Below, in pieces: positions 56,127-64,000 of a stretch of DNA of 64,000 nucleotides (the first letter of the stretch is position 1; each line of letters starts with the position of its first letter). A model generated the notes under the pieces. It was given only the letters and a program-made list of their open reading frames with translations. It was not told the DNA's origin and did not search any database. Position numbers and translations under genes: made by a program. This DNA comes from Candidatus Albibeggiatoa sp. nov. NOAA (GTDB lineage: Bacteria; Pseudomonadota; Gammaproteobacteria; Beggiatoales; Beggiatoaceae), in the NCBI GenBank assembly GCA_025800385.1, contig JAOXRS010000120.1, forward strand, positions 248,001 to 312,000. The letters run 5' to 3'.

Positions 56127-57176
56127 TTAATATTCTATATCTTGTAATTGCTGACAGACTTTTTGCGCTTGTCGCCAACGATAATTTTTTGTCAATTCAT
56201 GCCACTCAATATCTCCTTTGCCACGTAAACGAATCAATCGAGCTTGAGACACAGGTGATAAATTTAAATCGGCACATTGGTCAATGGCTTGTAAAACAGT
56301 GGGGCGGTCATTACAAATCAACACCATATCGCAGCCTGCTTGTAGCGCATGACGTACCCGTGTCGAAATATCTGCAATCACACACGCCCCAGCCATACAT
56401 AAATCATCACTAAAAATCACACCTTGAAACCGTAAATGTTGTCGTAACACGGTTTGCATCCAATATTGTGAAAAACCTGCAGGTTGCTGATCTATTTGTT
56501 CATAAATCACATGAGCGGGCATAATCGCGGTTAAACCTGATTGAATCAAACGTTTAAATGGATATAGATCAGTTTGAATTTGCTTAAAAGTGCGTTTATC
56601 AATCGGAATTTCATGATGTGAATCGGCTTCAACTGAGCCATGTCCTGGAAAATGTTTCCCAACTGAACCCATGCCTGCCTTTTTCAAACCTTTAATCAAA
56701 GCTTGCGCTAACGGCACGATAACCTGAGGGTCTGAATGAAACGCTCTATCGCCAATCACTTTGCTTAAACTATTGCCCGCAGCATCTAAAGTATTAATAT
56801 CTAAAACGGGAGTAAAACTAAAATCCACACCTGCTGCTCGTAATTCAATCGCTAATAACCACGCTATTTGCTCTGTCCATTGTATAGCTTGTCGAGGCGA
56901 GTGCTCATAATGTTTGCCCAATTGTGCCATTGCAGGTATTGCGCTGAATTGGTCTCGAAAACGTTGCACGCGTCCCCCTTCATGATCGACAGAAATCAAC
57001 AAAGGTGGTTGACGGATTTCGGAAATTTGGCGGGTTAATTCAATAAGTTGTTGCGGTGATTCATAATTGCGAGAAAATAAAATCACGCCACCAATCAATG
57101 GGTGTTTTAATAATTGCTGTTCTTCTGTGGTGAGGGTCAGACCTTCAAGGTCTATCATTAAAGGGCCAAGGGTCAT
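56127..57176 (-). CDS. nagZ: Beta-N-acetylhexosaminidase NagZ
   Basis: A 349-residue glycoside hydrolase family 3 enzyme acting in peptidoglycan recycling: it removes GlcNAc from imported muropeptides in the cytosol. Visible signatures are ISVDHEGGRVQRFR, GKHFPGHGSVEADSHHEIP (with the family's His-based general acid loop) and the nucleophile Asp in VIFSDDLCMAGA. There is no signal peptide, as expected. It lies 115 nt downstream of dapD on the same strand. Confidence 0.96.
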   Translation of the reverse strand: MTLGPLMIDLEGLTLTTEEQQLLKHPLIGGVILFSRNYESPQQLIELTRQISEIRQPPLLISVDHEGGRVQRFRDQFSAIPAMAQLGKHYEHSPRQAIQWTEQIAWLLAIELRAAGVDFSFTPVLDINTLDAAGNSLSKVIGDRAFHSDPQVIVPLAQALIKGLKKAGMGSVGKHFPGHGSVEADSHHEIPIDKRTFKQIQTDLYPFKRLIQSGLTAIMPAHVIYEQIDQQPAGFSQYWMQTVLRQHLRFQGVIFSDDLCMAGACVIADISTRVRHALQAGCDMVLICNDRPTVLQAIDQCADLNLSPVSQARLIRLRGKGDIEWHELTKNYRWRQAQKVCQQLQDIEY

Positions 57177-57291
57177 GATATTTTCGATTTTTTGATTGGA
57201 ACAACAGTCATTTGGATAGATAAAGCATTACTGGTAACCCTTCTATAAATTTAGACAGGGCGACCAGTTCAGACGAATATTAAGCGATCAA

Positions 57292-58113
57292 TTAAATATC
57301 ACGTAATAATTCATTTAAGCCGACTTTACCGCGCGTTTTCTCGTCTACTTGTTTAACGATAACCGCGCAATATAAGCTGTATTTGCCATCATCAGAAGGC
57401 AAGTTACCAGAAACTACAACAGAACCCGGAGGTACAACGCCGTAACTGATTTCACCTGTTTCACGGTTATAAATACGGGTACTTTGACCGATGTAAACGC
57501 CCATAGAAATCACAGAACCTTCACCGACAATTACACCTTCTACAATTTCAGAACGCGCACCGATAAAGCAATTGTCTTCAATAATAGTTGGAGAAGCTTG
57601 CAATGGCTCTAATACACCACCGATACCTACACCACCAGAAAGATGCACATTTTTACCGATTTGTGCACACGAGCCAACCGTTGCCCATGTATCTACCATT
57701 GTGCCGCTGTCAACATATGCACCAATATTGACGTAAGAAGGCATTAACACCACACCTGGTGCAATATAAGAGCCTTTACGGGCAGCAGCAGGAGGCACAA
57801 CACGCACGCCTTTTTCTGCGAATTCCCGTGTACTCATGTCAGAGAATTTTGATGCTACCTTATCGTAATAATTAGTGAAGCCACCTTTGATAAAGTCGTT
57901 ATCGGTAATTTTGAAAGAAAGTAAAACGGCTTTTTTCAACCATTCATTAACAACCCATTGGCCTTGTTTTTTCTCAGCAACACGCAATGCGCCTTGATCG
58001 AGTAAATCTAACGTTTCTTGCACAGCTTCTCTGATTTCAACACTGACACGGCGCGGGGTTAAATCTGCACGATTCTCAAAAGCTTGTTCGATAATTTGCT
58101 GTAAATCGCTCAT
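57292..58113 (-). CDS. dapD: 2,3,4,5-tetrahydropyridine-2,6-dicarboxylate N-succinyltransferase
   Basis: A 273-residue enzyme of the lysine/diaminopimelate pathway, which succinylates tetrahydrodipicolinate. From the ATG at 58113 (GGAG ribosome site) the protein opens [15 protein letters not shown] as in E. coli DapD (274 residues). A left-handed beta-helix of hexapeptide repeats fills the middle ([40 protein letters not shown]). The frame runs 14 codons further upstream but that part is not family-like. It supplies the wall cross-linking residue, alongside nagZ downstream. Confidence 0.96.
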   Translation of the reverse strand: MSDLQQIIEQAFENRADLTPRRVSVEIREAVQETLDLLDQGALRVAEKKQGQWVVNEWLKKAVLLSFKITDNDFIKGGFTNYYDKVASKFSDMSTREFAEKGVRVVPPAAARKGSYIAPGVVLMPSYVNIGAYVDSGTMVDTWATVGSCAQIGKNVHLSGGVGIGGVLEPLQASPTIIEDNCFIGARSEIVEGVIVGEGSVISMGVYIGQSTRIYNRETGEISYGVVPPGSVVVSGNLPSDDGKYSLYCAVIVKQVDEKTRGKVGLNELLRDI

Positions 58114-58343
58114 TACGGTCTCCAATAGCCTAGGTTTTCTCACAAAAAGCAGCATAGGATACTTGATTAAGCCAAAATACTAAAGCGCAATATAAAGAGA
58201 TAAAATGAGGGGTTATTGGTTTAAAATCGATAGTGATAAGTTTTAAATCATAGCATGGAGCATCTAGGCTGAATTTAAGTAAAGATGATTAATATAAGTA
58301 TTAGCAAGTGCTTTCATGTCTTAAAAATCACCGCACTATAGTA
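58114..58343. other. Region upstream of dapD
   Basis: About 230 AT-rich bases with the dapD promoter expected in them. No ORF or repeat seen before the GGACTGCC-type elements at 58372. Confidence 0.4.
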
Positions 58344-58371
58344 GACTTTTTCTTAAATATTATATTTTCGA

Positions 58372-58432
58372 GATTGGCAATCCTGCTGTGTTACAAATAT
58401 CAATGCTTTCCAAAAATGAGGACTGCCAGTCC
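58372..58432. repeat. Inverted pair of GGACTGCC-type repeats
   Basis: GATTGGCAATCC (58372-58383) and GGACTGCCAGTCC (58420-58432) pair in 11 of 12 positions counting G-U. Each half is itself near-palindromic. The same family occurs at the ends of tkt (12334) and DUF971 (19658) and before fabA (26502). Confidence 0.6.
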
Positions 58433-58539
58433 TAATATCTAAAACTAAATTGACCATATTAGAGTTGTACTGAGTAAAACAAAGGTATAAATTGCAAATA
58501 ATAAGAGAGCAAAAAACCTAAAAAGTGAGGTTTGGTCAG

Positions 58540-59037
58540 ATGAAGTTAAAGATAGAAGAACTCACAACAGAGAGAAAATGGCGATCAGCTACAGGGATGG
58601 ATAAAACTCGTTTTAATAAGCTGTTAGCATTATTTATTAACTCGTATAAAGAGATACACAATAAAAGCATAGAAGAAAAACAAGCAGCAGAGAAGCGGCT
58701 GGAATTTGTGATAAAAACAGAAGAGGAGTTGTTATATTTCACGTTGTTTAGCTTAAAAGCGGGGTTAACCTATGATTTATTAGGTATAGTAAGTGGAATG
58801 AATGCTTCAAATGCAAAGAAAAACCAAGAAATGGGTTTAAAGGTATTAGCTCATGCTTTAGATGGATACATACCAGCACGTCAAATAGGAAGTAAGGAGG
58901 AGTTTGAGCAGTTATTTAAAGGCATAGAGGAGTTATTAGTAGACGCAACTGAACAACCAATGCAACGTCCCAAAGATAAATATAGGCAAAAAGCCCATTA
59001 CTCTGGTAAAAAAAATGTCATACGTTCAAGACTATGA
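58540..59037 (+). CDS. IS transposase, N-terminal frame
   Basis: A 165-residue frame from the ATG at 58540 (GAGG site; a GTG at 58525 is also open). It has the helix-turn-helix part of DDE_Tnp_4 transposases (EELLYFTLFSLKAGLTYDLLGIV, SNAKKNQEM) and the first catalytic Asp (LLVDATEQPMQRPKD). It ends after HYSGKK at an unrelated short tail. In the -1 frame at the A run (59008-59015) the protein continues as KCHTFKTMIIAAKGK, the normal family sequence, so the product is joined to the second frame by frameshift. Confidence 0.85.
   Translation: MKLKIEELTTERKWRSATGMDKTRFNKLLALFINSYKEIHNKSIEEKQAAEKRLEFVIKTEEELLYFTLFSLKAGLTYDLLGIVSGMNASNAKKNQEMGLKVLAHALDGYIPARQIGSKEEFEQLFKGIEELLVDATEQPMQRPKDKYRQKAHYSGKKNVIRSRL
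59008..59015 (+). other. A8 slippery run for -1 frameshift in the transposase
   Basis: Eight consecutive A follow GGT. In frame 0 the codons are AAA AAA AAT; a -1 slip gives AAA AAA AAA TGT and restores KKKCHTFKT, leading into the second frame. A TAA directly before the run in the -1 frame shows the switch must happen within it. Confidence 0.7.
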
Positions 59038-59447
59038 TAATAGCAGCTAAAGGAAAGTTTATAAAATACCTGAGTCCAAGTTATAGTGGAAAACATCATG
59101 ACTACGGTCTCTTTAAAAAACTGTTTGACCCTAAGATAGATTGGTTTGACAAACAGCATATTCTCGTTGATTTAGGCTTTATTGGATTTGCTAAGGATTA
59201 CAAAACTAAGAAGCTCTCTTTACCTAACAAACGTCATAAAAATACTGAGTTAACTGAAAACCAGAAAAATGACAATAAAAATAGAGCAAGCAACAGAATA
59301 TTTGTAGAACACGCTATTGGTGGCATGAAACGCTACAGAGTGCTTTTTAATCAACTTAGAACCCATACTATTGATTTATATGATCTCATGCTCGGTGTCT
59401 GTGCTGGGCTTTGGAACTTCTATCTCTCTAACCCCTTGCTTGATTAG
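59034..59447 (+). CDS. IS transposase, C-terminal frame
   Basis: A 137-residue frame with the rest of the DDE_Tnp_4 catalytic domain: KFIKYLSPSYSGKHHDYGLF with the second Asp, ILVDLGFIGF, and the final Glu in FVEHAIGGMKRYRVL. Its ATG overlaps the first frame's stop (ATGA), but the reading frame extends upstream to the A run and that is the likely entry. The protein is complete at its end (GLWNFYLSNPLL), so the element may be active if frameshifting occurs. Confidence 0.85.
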   Translation: MIIAAKGKFIKYLSPSYSGKHHDYGLFKKLFDPKIDWFDKQHILVDLGFIGFAKDYKTKKLSLPNKRHKNTELTENQKNDNKNRASNRIFVEHAIGGMKRYRVLFNQLRTHTIDLYDLMLGVCAGLWNFYLSNPLLD

Positions 59448-59461
59448 GTAAAACAAGTCTA

Positions 59462-60184
59462 TTAAGCTGTATGACCCGTTTCTAAACTACGCCACAAACA
59501 AGGGTCGCCAACCGCTTTATCTAATCGATCTAAATATTGTTGATGTAAGTTTAATTCTTCTTCAGTGGCTGTGACCAAAGGCAATTGACCTGCTTCAATA
59601 TTCACTCGACGAATTTGGTCAGCTTCTGCCATCAAACCTGTATCATCATTACCCAACAAGCTGACTTGACCGCCCGTCATCGCCAAATAGACATCTGCTA
59701 AAATTTGCGAATCCAGCAACGCCCCATGCAGTTCTCGTTTAGAATTATCAATGTCCAGACGTTTGCACAACGCATCCAAGTTATTTTTTTGCCCTGGGTA
59801 ACGTTTTCGTGCCATCCGTAACGTATCTGTGATGGTGCAATAATCTTCTAAAGGCTGCCAATTTTGGTTGAGTAATTGCAATTCATAATTGATAAAACCC
59901 ACGTCAAACGGCGCATTGTGAATTAACAACTCAGCCCCCTGAATGAAATCCATAAACTCATGCACGATGTCAACAAAACGTGGCTTGTCTTTCAGCATTT
60001 CATTGGTGATACCGTGGACTTGAATTGCTTCCTCGTCAATTTTTCTATCAGGTTGTAAATATTGATGAAAATGACTGTCTGTCATTCGGCGGTTAATGAC
60101 TTCAACACAACCAATTTCAATAATTTTATGCCCTTCTTTAGGCTCTAAACCTGTGGTTTCAGTATCCAGTACAATTTGACGCAT
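59462..60184 (-). CDS. dnaQ: DNA polymerase III epsilon subunit (3'-5' proofreading exonuclease)
   Basis: A 240-residue DEDDh exonuclease that proofreads for the replicative polymerase. Exo I is VLDTETTGLEP with Asp7 and Glu9, followed by KIIEIGCVE. Exo II lies in IHNAPFDVGFINYEL, and Exo III is LHGALLDSQILADVYL (His-x4-Asp). The C-terminus (about 185-240) is the polymerase-binding tail. The stop at 59462 sits two bases from the putative IS end, so insertion happened just beyond the gene. rnhA, often beside dnaQ, is absent; a lipase gene lies 24 nt upstream. Confidence 0.95.
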   Translation of the reverse strand: MRQIVLDTETTGLEPKEGHKIIEIGCVEVINRRMTDSHFHQYLQPDRKIDEEAIQVHGITNEMLKDKPRFVDIVHEFMDFIQGAELLIHNAPFDVGFINYELQLLNQNWQPLEDYCTITDTLRMARKRYPGQKNNLDALCKRLDIDNSKRELHGALLDSQILADVYLAMTGGQVSLLGNDDTGLMAEADQIRRVNIEAGQLPLVTATEEELNLHQQYLDRLDKAVGDPCLWRSLETGHTA

Positions 60185-60208
60185 GGTTTTATCTTCTTAA
60201 AAATCAGG

Positions 60209-61072
60209 TTATAGCTCAGCTTGTCGCCGCATTTCTTCAAGCATTTTATCAAGGCTATGTAGCTCTAAAAATCCGACACCGTCTTCCGTCACTAAAGAGA
60301 ATGATGTACCCAACAATCCCCCAGAATCTGCACCACTGTAAGAATTAGCAATAATGTCATAGCCAGACCACCAACCACCTTGCTTACGGAATACTAAATT
60401 GTAAACAGATGGCAAAGGTGCATTGTTTGGAACGCCTTCAGGATATTGGCGGGCAAAAGAATCGGTTTCAACTCTGTCAGAAATAGGGGCAGTATTAAAT
60501 GTAATCGCGGGCAAACTGAATGAATTGGCTATATATTGTGCCACACCACCACCCAATGAATGACCTGTGACACTCAGCGAGTAGCCTGCTTGTTCAATAT
60601 AAGGTAGCATTTCTGCAGTTGCTGCTAGCGCATTTTCGTATTGTTCAGGAATCGCCCCAAACAGTTGCTGAACATCAGTAATTAAATCATCTAAACTGTC
60701 AAACTCTGTGCCACGTATGGCTAATAAGGCTTGATGCTGTTCACTGTTGACGTATAAACCCATATGCAAGCCATCGTCATCTTGGATTGTCCATGTCGCA
60801 TCATCAAAAAACAGTGCATCATTATTTTGAAAATCAAACACAATCGGATTTAAACCACGACTCCAGCCTTGTTGGTCATAGGTAGCATGGTTGTCATACA
60901 CATCTCGACTCATCAGCGCGTAAGGGTAGGCCACTTGTATGCACGCCGCATCACAATGGATAACATCATCAGGGACTTCTCTTAATTGTCTTGCTTCAAC
61001 ACTCAAACTTAAAGCAGATAATAGCGCGGAATAAATAAACAAAGATTGGGTATGCTGCCTTAAAGTAACCAT
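60209..61072 (-). CDS. Secreted class 3 lipase-like protein
   Basis: A 287-residue protein with a signal peptide (MVTLRQHTQSLFIYSALLSALSLSVEA). The alpha/beta fold is of the fungal-lipase (Lipase_3) type: ALLAIRGTEFDSLDDLITDVQQ, then the nucleophile elbow VTGHSLGGGVAQ with Ser172, then AITFNTAPISDR with the usual Asp region. The His is likely in the last third (LELHSLD). It would hydrolyse acyl esters outside the cytoplasm. It lies 24 nt upstream of dnaQ; co-transcription with a replication gene looks accidental. Confidence 0.85.
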   Translation of the reverse strand: MVTLRQHTQSLFIYSALLSALSLSVEARQLREVPDDVIHCDAACIQVAYPYALMSRDVYDNHATYDQQGWSRGLNPIVFDFQNNDALFFDDATWTIQDDDGLHMGLYVNSEQHQALLAIRGTEFDSLDDLITDVQQLFGAIPEQYENALAATAEMLPYIEQAGYSLSVTGHSLGGGVAQYIANSFSLPAITFNTAPISDRVETDSFARQYPEGVPNNAPLPSVYNLVFRKQGGWWSGYDIIANSYSGADSGGLLGTSFSLVTEDGVGFLELHSLDKMLEEMRRQAEL

Positions 61073-61181
61073 AGGTTCAATTCCAGTAAATAATCATAAA
61101 CCCATTAAACCTTAACTTATTTATTCCTGCAAGAGCTACATTCATTGTATTTTTACCTGTTTGCCATACATTTGAAACAAG

Positions 61182-62525
61182 TCAGGATAAAGCATGTTTT
61201 TTGAGCAAACGATAAGTATTTCTCTCACTAACACCCAAAGCCTCCGCAACTTTTAAACGATGTCCTGAGTATTTGTTTAGTAAGACTTTAAGATAATCAT
61301 GCTCGATTTCTTCCAATGTCGGTTCATGATCGAAATGTAATTGAAAACCAATGCTACGATGATTACGAATATTGGAAAAGGTTAAATGCTCTGGGCGAAT
61401 GTCAGGTTTATCGCCTGATAAAATAATTGAGCGTTCCACTACATTTTTGAGTTCGCGCACGTTCCCCGGCCAATGATAAGCAATCAGCTCTTTCATAGCC
61501 GTACTGGTAAATTGTTTATTAATTCGACGCGAAAAACTGTGATTATGCAGGAAGTGATTCACTAACTCAGGAATATCGTCACGGCGTTCGCGTAATGGCG
61601 GAATCGTGACCACGAACGCACTGAGCCGATAATACAAATCTAGCCGAAAAGTACCATCTTCACTCATTTTTTCCAGATTACAGTTGGTTGCCGCCACAAT
61701 CCGCACATCAGAGCTTAAATCTTTCGTACCACCTAAACGTCTAAAACGACCTGTTTCTAATACTCTTAATAGCTTAGCTTGAATTGGGGGTTCAATTTCA
61801 CCAATTTCATCTAAAAATAATGTGCCGCCATCAGCCGCTTCAATTAAGCCTTTTTTCTGGCGATCTGCTCCAGTGAATGAGCCTTTTTCATGACCAAATA
61901 ATTCCGACTCAAATAGCTTTTCTTGCAGCGAACAGCAGTCCAGAGCGACGTAATTGCGATTGGCGCGATCACTTTGTTTATGAATCTCTGCCGCCACCAA
62001 CTCTTTACCCGAGCCACTTTCACCTTGCACCAGCACACTCATATCTGTTGGCGCGACCGCACGAATTAAATCATGGACTTTTTCAATCGCGGGGCTTTGG
62101 CCGACAATGACTTTACTATGTCGTTTCTTTTGGACTTGTGATTTACAGAATTGATAATCTTGCTTCATGGCTTGGGTTTCAAGCACGCGCGAAATGGTCA
62201 CTTCCAACTCATCTAAATTGATGGGTTTGACTAAATATTCCGCTGCTCCTGCTTTCATCGCAGACACGGCTTCGCGTATAGACCCATATGCAGTGAGAAA
62301 CACTACAGGCGGCAAGTTATTTTTTTCCAATAACTCCATGCCTGTGCCATCGGGTAGGTGTGCATCCAATAACAATAAGGAAAATTCTGATTGTGCTAAA
62401 GTGCGGCGGGCTTCATTTAACGTACCAACCCCTTCAGCTTCGTAGCCAATTTTTTGTAAATTTTCAACTAGTAAGTGATTTAGTAATAAATCGTCTTCAA
62501 CAACTAAAACGCCGGGGCGACTCAT
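61182..62525 (-). CDS. Sigma-54-dependent response regulator (NtrC family)
   Basis: A 447-residue three-domain activator. The receiver (about 1-120) has VVEDD, phospho-Asp54 in LLLLDAHLPDG and the LVKPIN lysine. The AAA+ domain (about 140-370) has Walker A GESGSGKELVAAEI, the sigma-54 contact loop GSFTGA and LFLDEIGEIEPPIQ. The C-terminal Fis-type helix-turn-helix is HRLKVAEALGVSERNTYRLL. So it activates sigma-54 promoters when phosphorylated. No sensor kinase is adjacent in the window. Confidence 0.95.
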   Translation of the reverse strand: MSRPGVLVVEDDLLLNHLLVENLQKIGYEAEGVGTLNEARRTLAQSEFSLLLLDAHLPDGTGMELLEKNNLPPVVFLTAYGSIREAVSAMKAGAAEYLVKPINLDELEVTISRVLETQAMKQDYQFCKSQVQKKRHSKVIVGQSPAIEKVHDLIRAVAPTDMSVLVQGESGSGKELVAAEIHKQSDRANRNYVALDCCSLQEKLFESELFGHEKGSFTGADRQKKGLIEAADGGTLFLDEIGEIEPPIQAKLLRVLETGRFRRLGGTKDLSSDVRIVAATNCNLEKMSEDGTFRLDLYYRLSAFVVTIPPLRERRDDIPELVNHFLHNHSFSRRINKQFTSTAMKELIAYHWPGNVRELKNVVERSIILSGDKPDIRPEHLTFSNIRNHRSIGFQLHFDHEPTLEEIEHDYLKVLLNKYSGHRLKVAEALGVSERNTYRLLKKHALS

Positions 62526-62762
62526 TGTTCCTCCTCGCTAATTATTTTTTAGTGGTATGGCTGACTAGCCTTATGCTGGGTGATCCCAGTTATTTTTATG
62601 AGTGTGTCACGATTTGTCCTATAAACAAACGGGTGACACAATACCCTTAGCCAGAGGTGTGTATTTTTTGATAGATAGTATTATCAAGGATTTAAAACTG
62701 AATAGCTAGCGCAGTCGACGAGCGTTATATTTTTCTGCTCAGATAGATTGCGCCATCATAGC

Positions 62763-63449
62763 TTAATGTTTTGGTACAGCATCGTAAGGCGATGTGCGTA
62801 CTTGGTCGTGCGTCACCATACGATAAGTAACAAATGCATCTTCATTTTCGCAGTGTAAAAACGGATTGCCTATGACTTCTTCCGCCATAGTATTGGTCGG
62901 TTTGACTGAATAATAATGCCCAGGATGAATCATGGTTTCAGGTGGTAATATGTCGACGAGCTTGTGTAAGCTGTGATACATCTGTTTTGGATCGCCACCA
63001 CGTAAATCACAACGTCCACAGCCATATACAAATAGTGTATCGCCCGTAATCACATGATGATCTAGCCAATAGCACGTTGATCCCGGTGTGTGCCCCGGTG
63101 TGTGGATGACTTTAATATCTGTATCACCTAATTTAAGTACATCACCGTCTTGATGTAGCTCTAAATTACCGTAAGGTTGTTGCCAATAAGAGGCTTCTGC
63201 TGGTGAAATATGAATCTTTGGGGTGAACTGTTCAACCAATGGCTGCATTGCATTGATATGGTCAGCATGTGTATGGGTCAGCAAAATATCGGTGATTGTA
63301 CAGCCTTTTTTTTGGGCAAAAGCTTGAATACCGTCCACGTCCCATGCGGGGTCTACAATAGCCATCTGTTTAGAGTTATGGTCTTCAACGATATGTATGA
63401 AGTTATCCATTGGGCCTAGTTCTAAACTATGAATTGTAAACGTCATCAT
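62763..63449 (-). CDS. MBL-fold metallo-hydrolase (glyoxalase II/ETHE1-like)
   Basis: A 228-residue metallo-beta-lactamase-fold enzyme, from the tandem ATGs at 63449/63446; a TTG ten codons earlier is in frame. Metal motifs are LLTHTHADHINAM, HTPGHTPGS, ITGDTLFVYGCGRCDLRGGD and IHPGHYY. The TGD..GCGRxD..GGD block resembles ETHE1/persulfide-dioxygenase and glyoxalase II relatives. A glutathione-thioester or persulfide substrate is possible; the sequence alone does not separate these. Cytosolic, monocistronic. Confidence 0.82.
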   Translation of the reverse strand: MMTFTIHSLELGPMDNFIHIVEDHNSKQMAIVDPAWDVDGIQAFAQKKGCTITDILLTHTHADHINAMQPLVEQFTPKIHISPAEASYWQQPYGNLELHQDGDVLKLGDTDIKVIHTPGHTPGSTCYWLDHHVITGDTLFVYGCGRCDLRGGDPKQMYHSLHKLVDILPPETMIHPGHYYSVKPTNTMAEEVIGNPFLHCENEDAFVTYRMVTHDQVRTSPYDAVPKH

Positions 63450-63767
63450 AAGCCATCGCAGTTGGGTTAAAACTATCAATTGTAAATCAAAATATACGAT
63501 TCGTCTAAATGATATTTGCTGTTTTTAGATGATGAGCGATATTTTACTGTTCTATAAATCCATTTATTTTCTATAAAACAATGGGTTAAAAGCATAATTT
63601 CTTGCTTATATCTAATGCTTGATGTGGAATTGAAATAGTTTTATAAAACAATTGATTATAATGATTATAAAAACAGTGGCTCAGAAAATTGAAACATCTT
63701 ATTCTTTCATTTTCAATATGTTAAATATATATTCCACATCAGCTACAAGCGGGTTCTCAATCCCAAT

Positions 63768-64000
63768 TTAGCATGAGCCACAACATGATGTACTTGGTTT
63801 CGTACTTTGTTTGGCTTCACGTAAAATTTGTATGCCACCGTACAACACGACACCTGCAATGAGGAAAGCAATGATTAAATCAGGCAATGGAGAATGATAA
63901 ACAGCCACTAATCCCGCTGCGATAAGCACGCCCACATTTGCAATCACATCATTACGGGTACAGATCCATGTTGAACGCAAGTGAATCTCACCTTGTCGGT
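63768..64000 (-). CDS. Cation diffusion facilitator (CDF) family efflux protein, C-terminal part
   Basis: Only the last 77 codons lie in the window; the frame continues past position 64000 with no start. GEIHLRSTWICTRNDVIANVG is the fifth-helix region of CDF transporters, with the metal-binding Asp of RNDV. Another helix follows (LPDLIIAFLIAGVVLYGGIQIL). The protein ends soon after, at KPSTSCCGSC, so it lacks the cytosolic CTD dimerisation domain of YiiP and instead has a short Cys tail that might bind metal. Such proteins export zinc, cobalt, cadmium or related ions by proton antiport. Confidence 0.85.
   Translation of the reverse strand, partial: RQGEIHLRSTWICTRNDVIANVGVLIAAGLVAVYHSPLPDLIIAFLIAGVVLYGGIQILREAKQSTKPSTSCCGSC

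Larger units (their letters stand above)
58344..59459 (+). mobile_element. IS5-type insertion sequence (DDE_Tnp_4 transposase), boundaries tentative
   Basis: Two overlapping transposase frames (58540-59037 and 59034-59447) mark an IS. Proposed ends are GACTTTTTCTT at 58344 and its inverted counterpart ending AAGAC... read as GACTTGTTTTA on the minus strand at 59459, about nine of twelve bases matching, each flanked by TA (58342-58343 and 59460-59461), a target duplication seen in IS5 relatives. The left end is uncertain: the 180-base stretch before the transposase holds a GGACTGCC repeat that occurs elsewhere without an IS, so the true left end may lie near 58440. The right end abuts the dnaQ stop at 59462. 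Confidence 0.5.

Noticed and set aside
58470-59460. Direct repeat GTAAAACAA on both sides of the transposase as IS boundary
   Set aside because: The two copies are in the same orientation, not inverted, are short and AT-rich, and fit neither terminal inverted repeats nor a short target duplication.
61060-61090. T-loop-like sequence GGTTCAATTCC suggesting a tRNA
   Set aside because: It overlaps the lipase start region and no acceptor, D or anticodon arms can be paired around it.
1-64000. CRISPR array or phage attachment site
   Set aside because: No regularly spaced direct repeats and no integrase gene were found.

Overview
The window reads as a chromosome segment of an AT-rich gammaproteobacterium. 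Evidence for the class: fabA-fabB, rsxA (rnfA), cmoB, zapE, mltF, yhdP, tolA/tolB, nagZ, dapD and MepM-like peptidase genes, all with gammaproteobacterial architecture. The accessory content (haemagglutination-domain exoprotein beside a CHAT-TPR protein, a Ras-like GTPase paired with a hybrid kinase, a eukaryotic-type Ser/Thr kinase with SH3 tail, many two-component proteins, a giant beta-propeller/DUF11 surface protein) resembles large filamentous sulfur-oxidising Thiotrichales such as Beggiatoa. That placement is inference; no 16S gene is present.

Layout. 1-3937: a partial two-partner-secretion exoprotein overlapping an upstream CHAT-TPR gene. 4246-6349: GTPase plus hybrid histidine kinase. 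6710-12325: gcvPB, an ankyrin protein, a NusG-domain-II protein, transketolase. 12516-18353: envelope-hydrolase cluster (M23 peptidase, CapA-like protein, NlpC/P60) next to tyrS. 18784-22673: small conserved genes (DUF1841, DUF971), an alpha/beta hydrolase, a [2Fe-2S] protein, VanZ, and a Ser/Thr kinase. 22936-28314: an intact but motif-dead P-type ATPase upstream of acpS, a degenerate J-domain protein, then fabA-fabB. 28438-34657: FAD-dependent reductase, orphan rsxA, a response-regulator/kinase lacking its phosphoacceptor His, zapE, mltF. 35009-41883: yhdP, then a JmjC-type oxygenase overlapping a catalytically complete P-type ATPase that lacks the CPC metal motif. 42351-49793: one 2480-residue exported protein. 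49939-64000: UPF0104 flippase-like protein, cmoB with a coupled unknown gene, rplU-rpmA, tolA-tolB without tolQR or pal, nagZ, dapD, an IS5-type insertion sequence, dnaQ with a lipase, a sigma-54 activator, an MBL-fold hydrolase, and the end of a cation-efflux gene.

The best candidates for something undescribed are the two related CPC-less P-type ATPases. One (22936-24942) has lost the key residues of five catalytic motifs while keeping its reading frame and sits with acpS. The other (39736-41883) keeps its catalytic residues and is translationally coupled to a JmjC-type hydroxylase-like protein. Next in interest are the CHAT/haemagglutinin overlap and the GTPase-kinase pair, whose GTPase lacks the usual Gln. 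Repeated hairpins of two sequence families (GGACTGCCAGTCC and GGAGTGC types) occur at gene ends. No tRNA, rRNA, or CRISPR array was seen.
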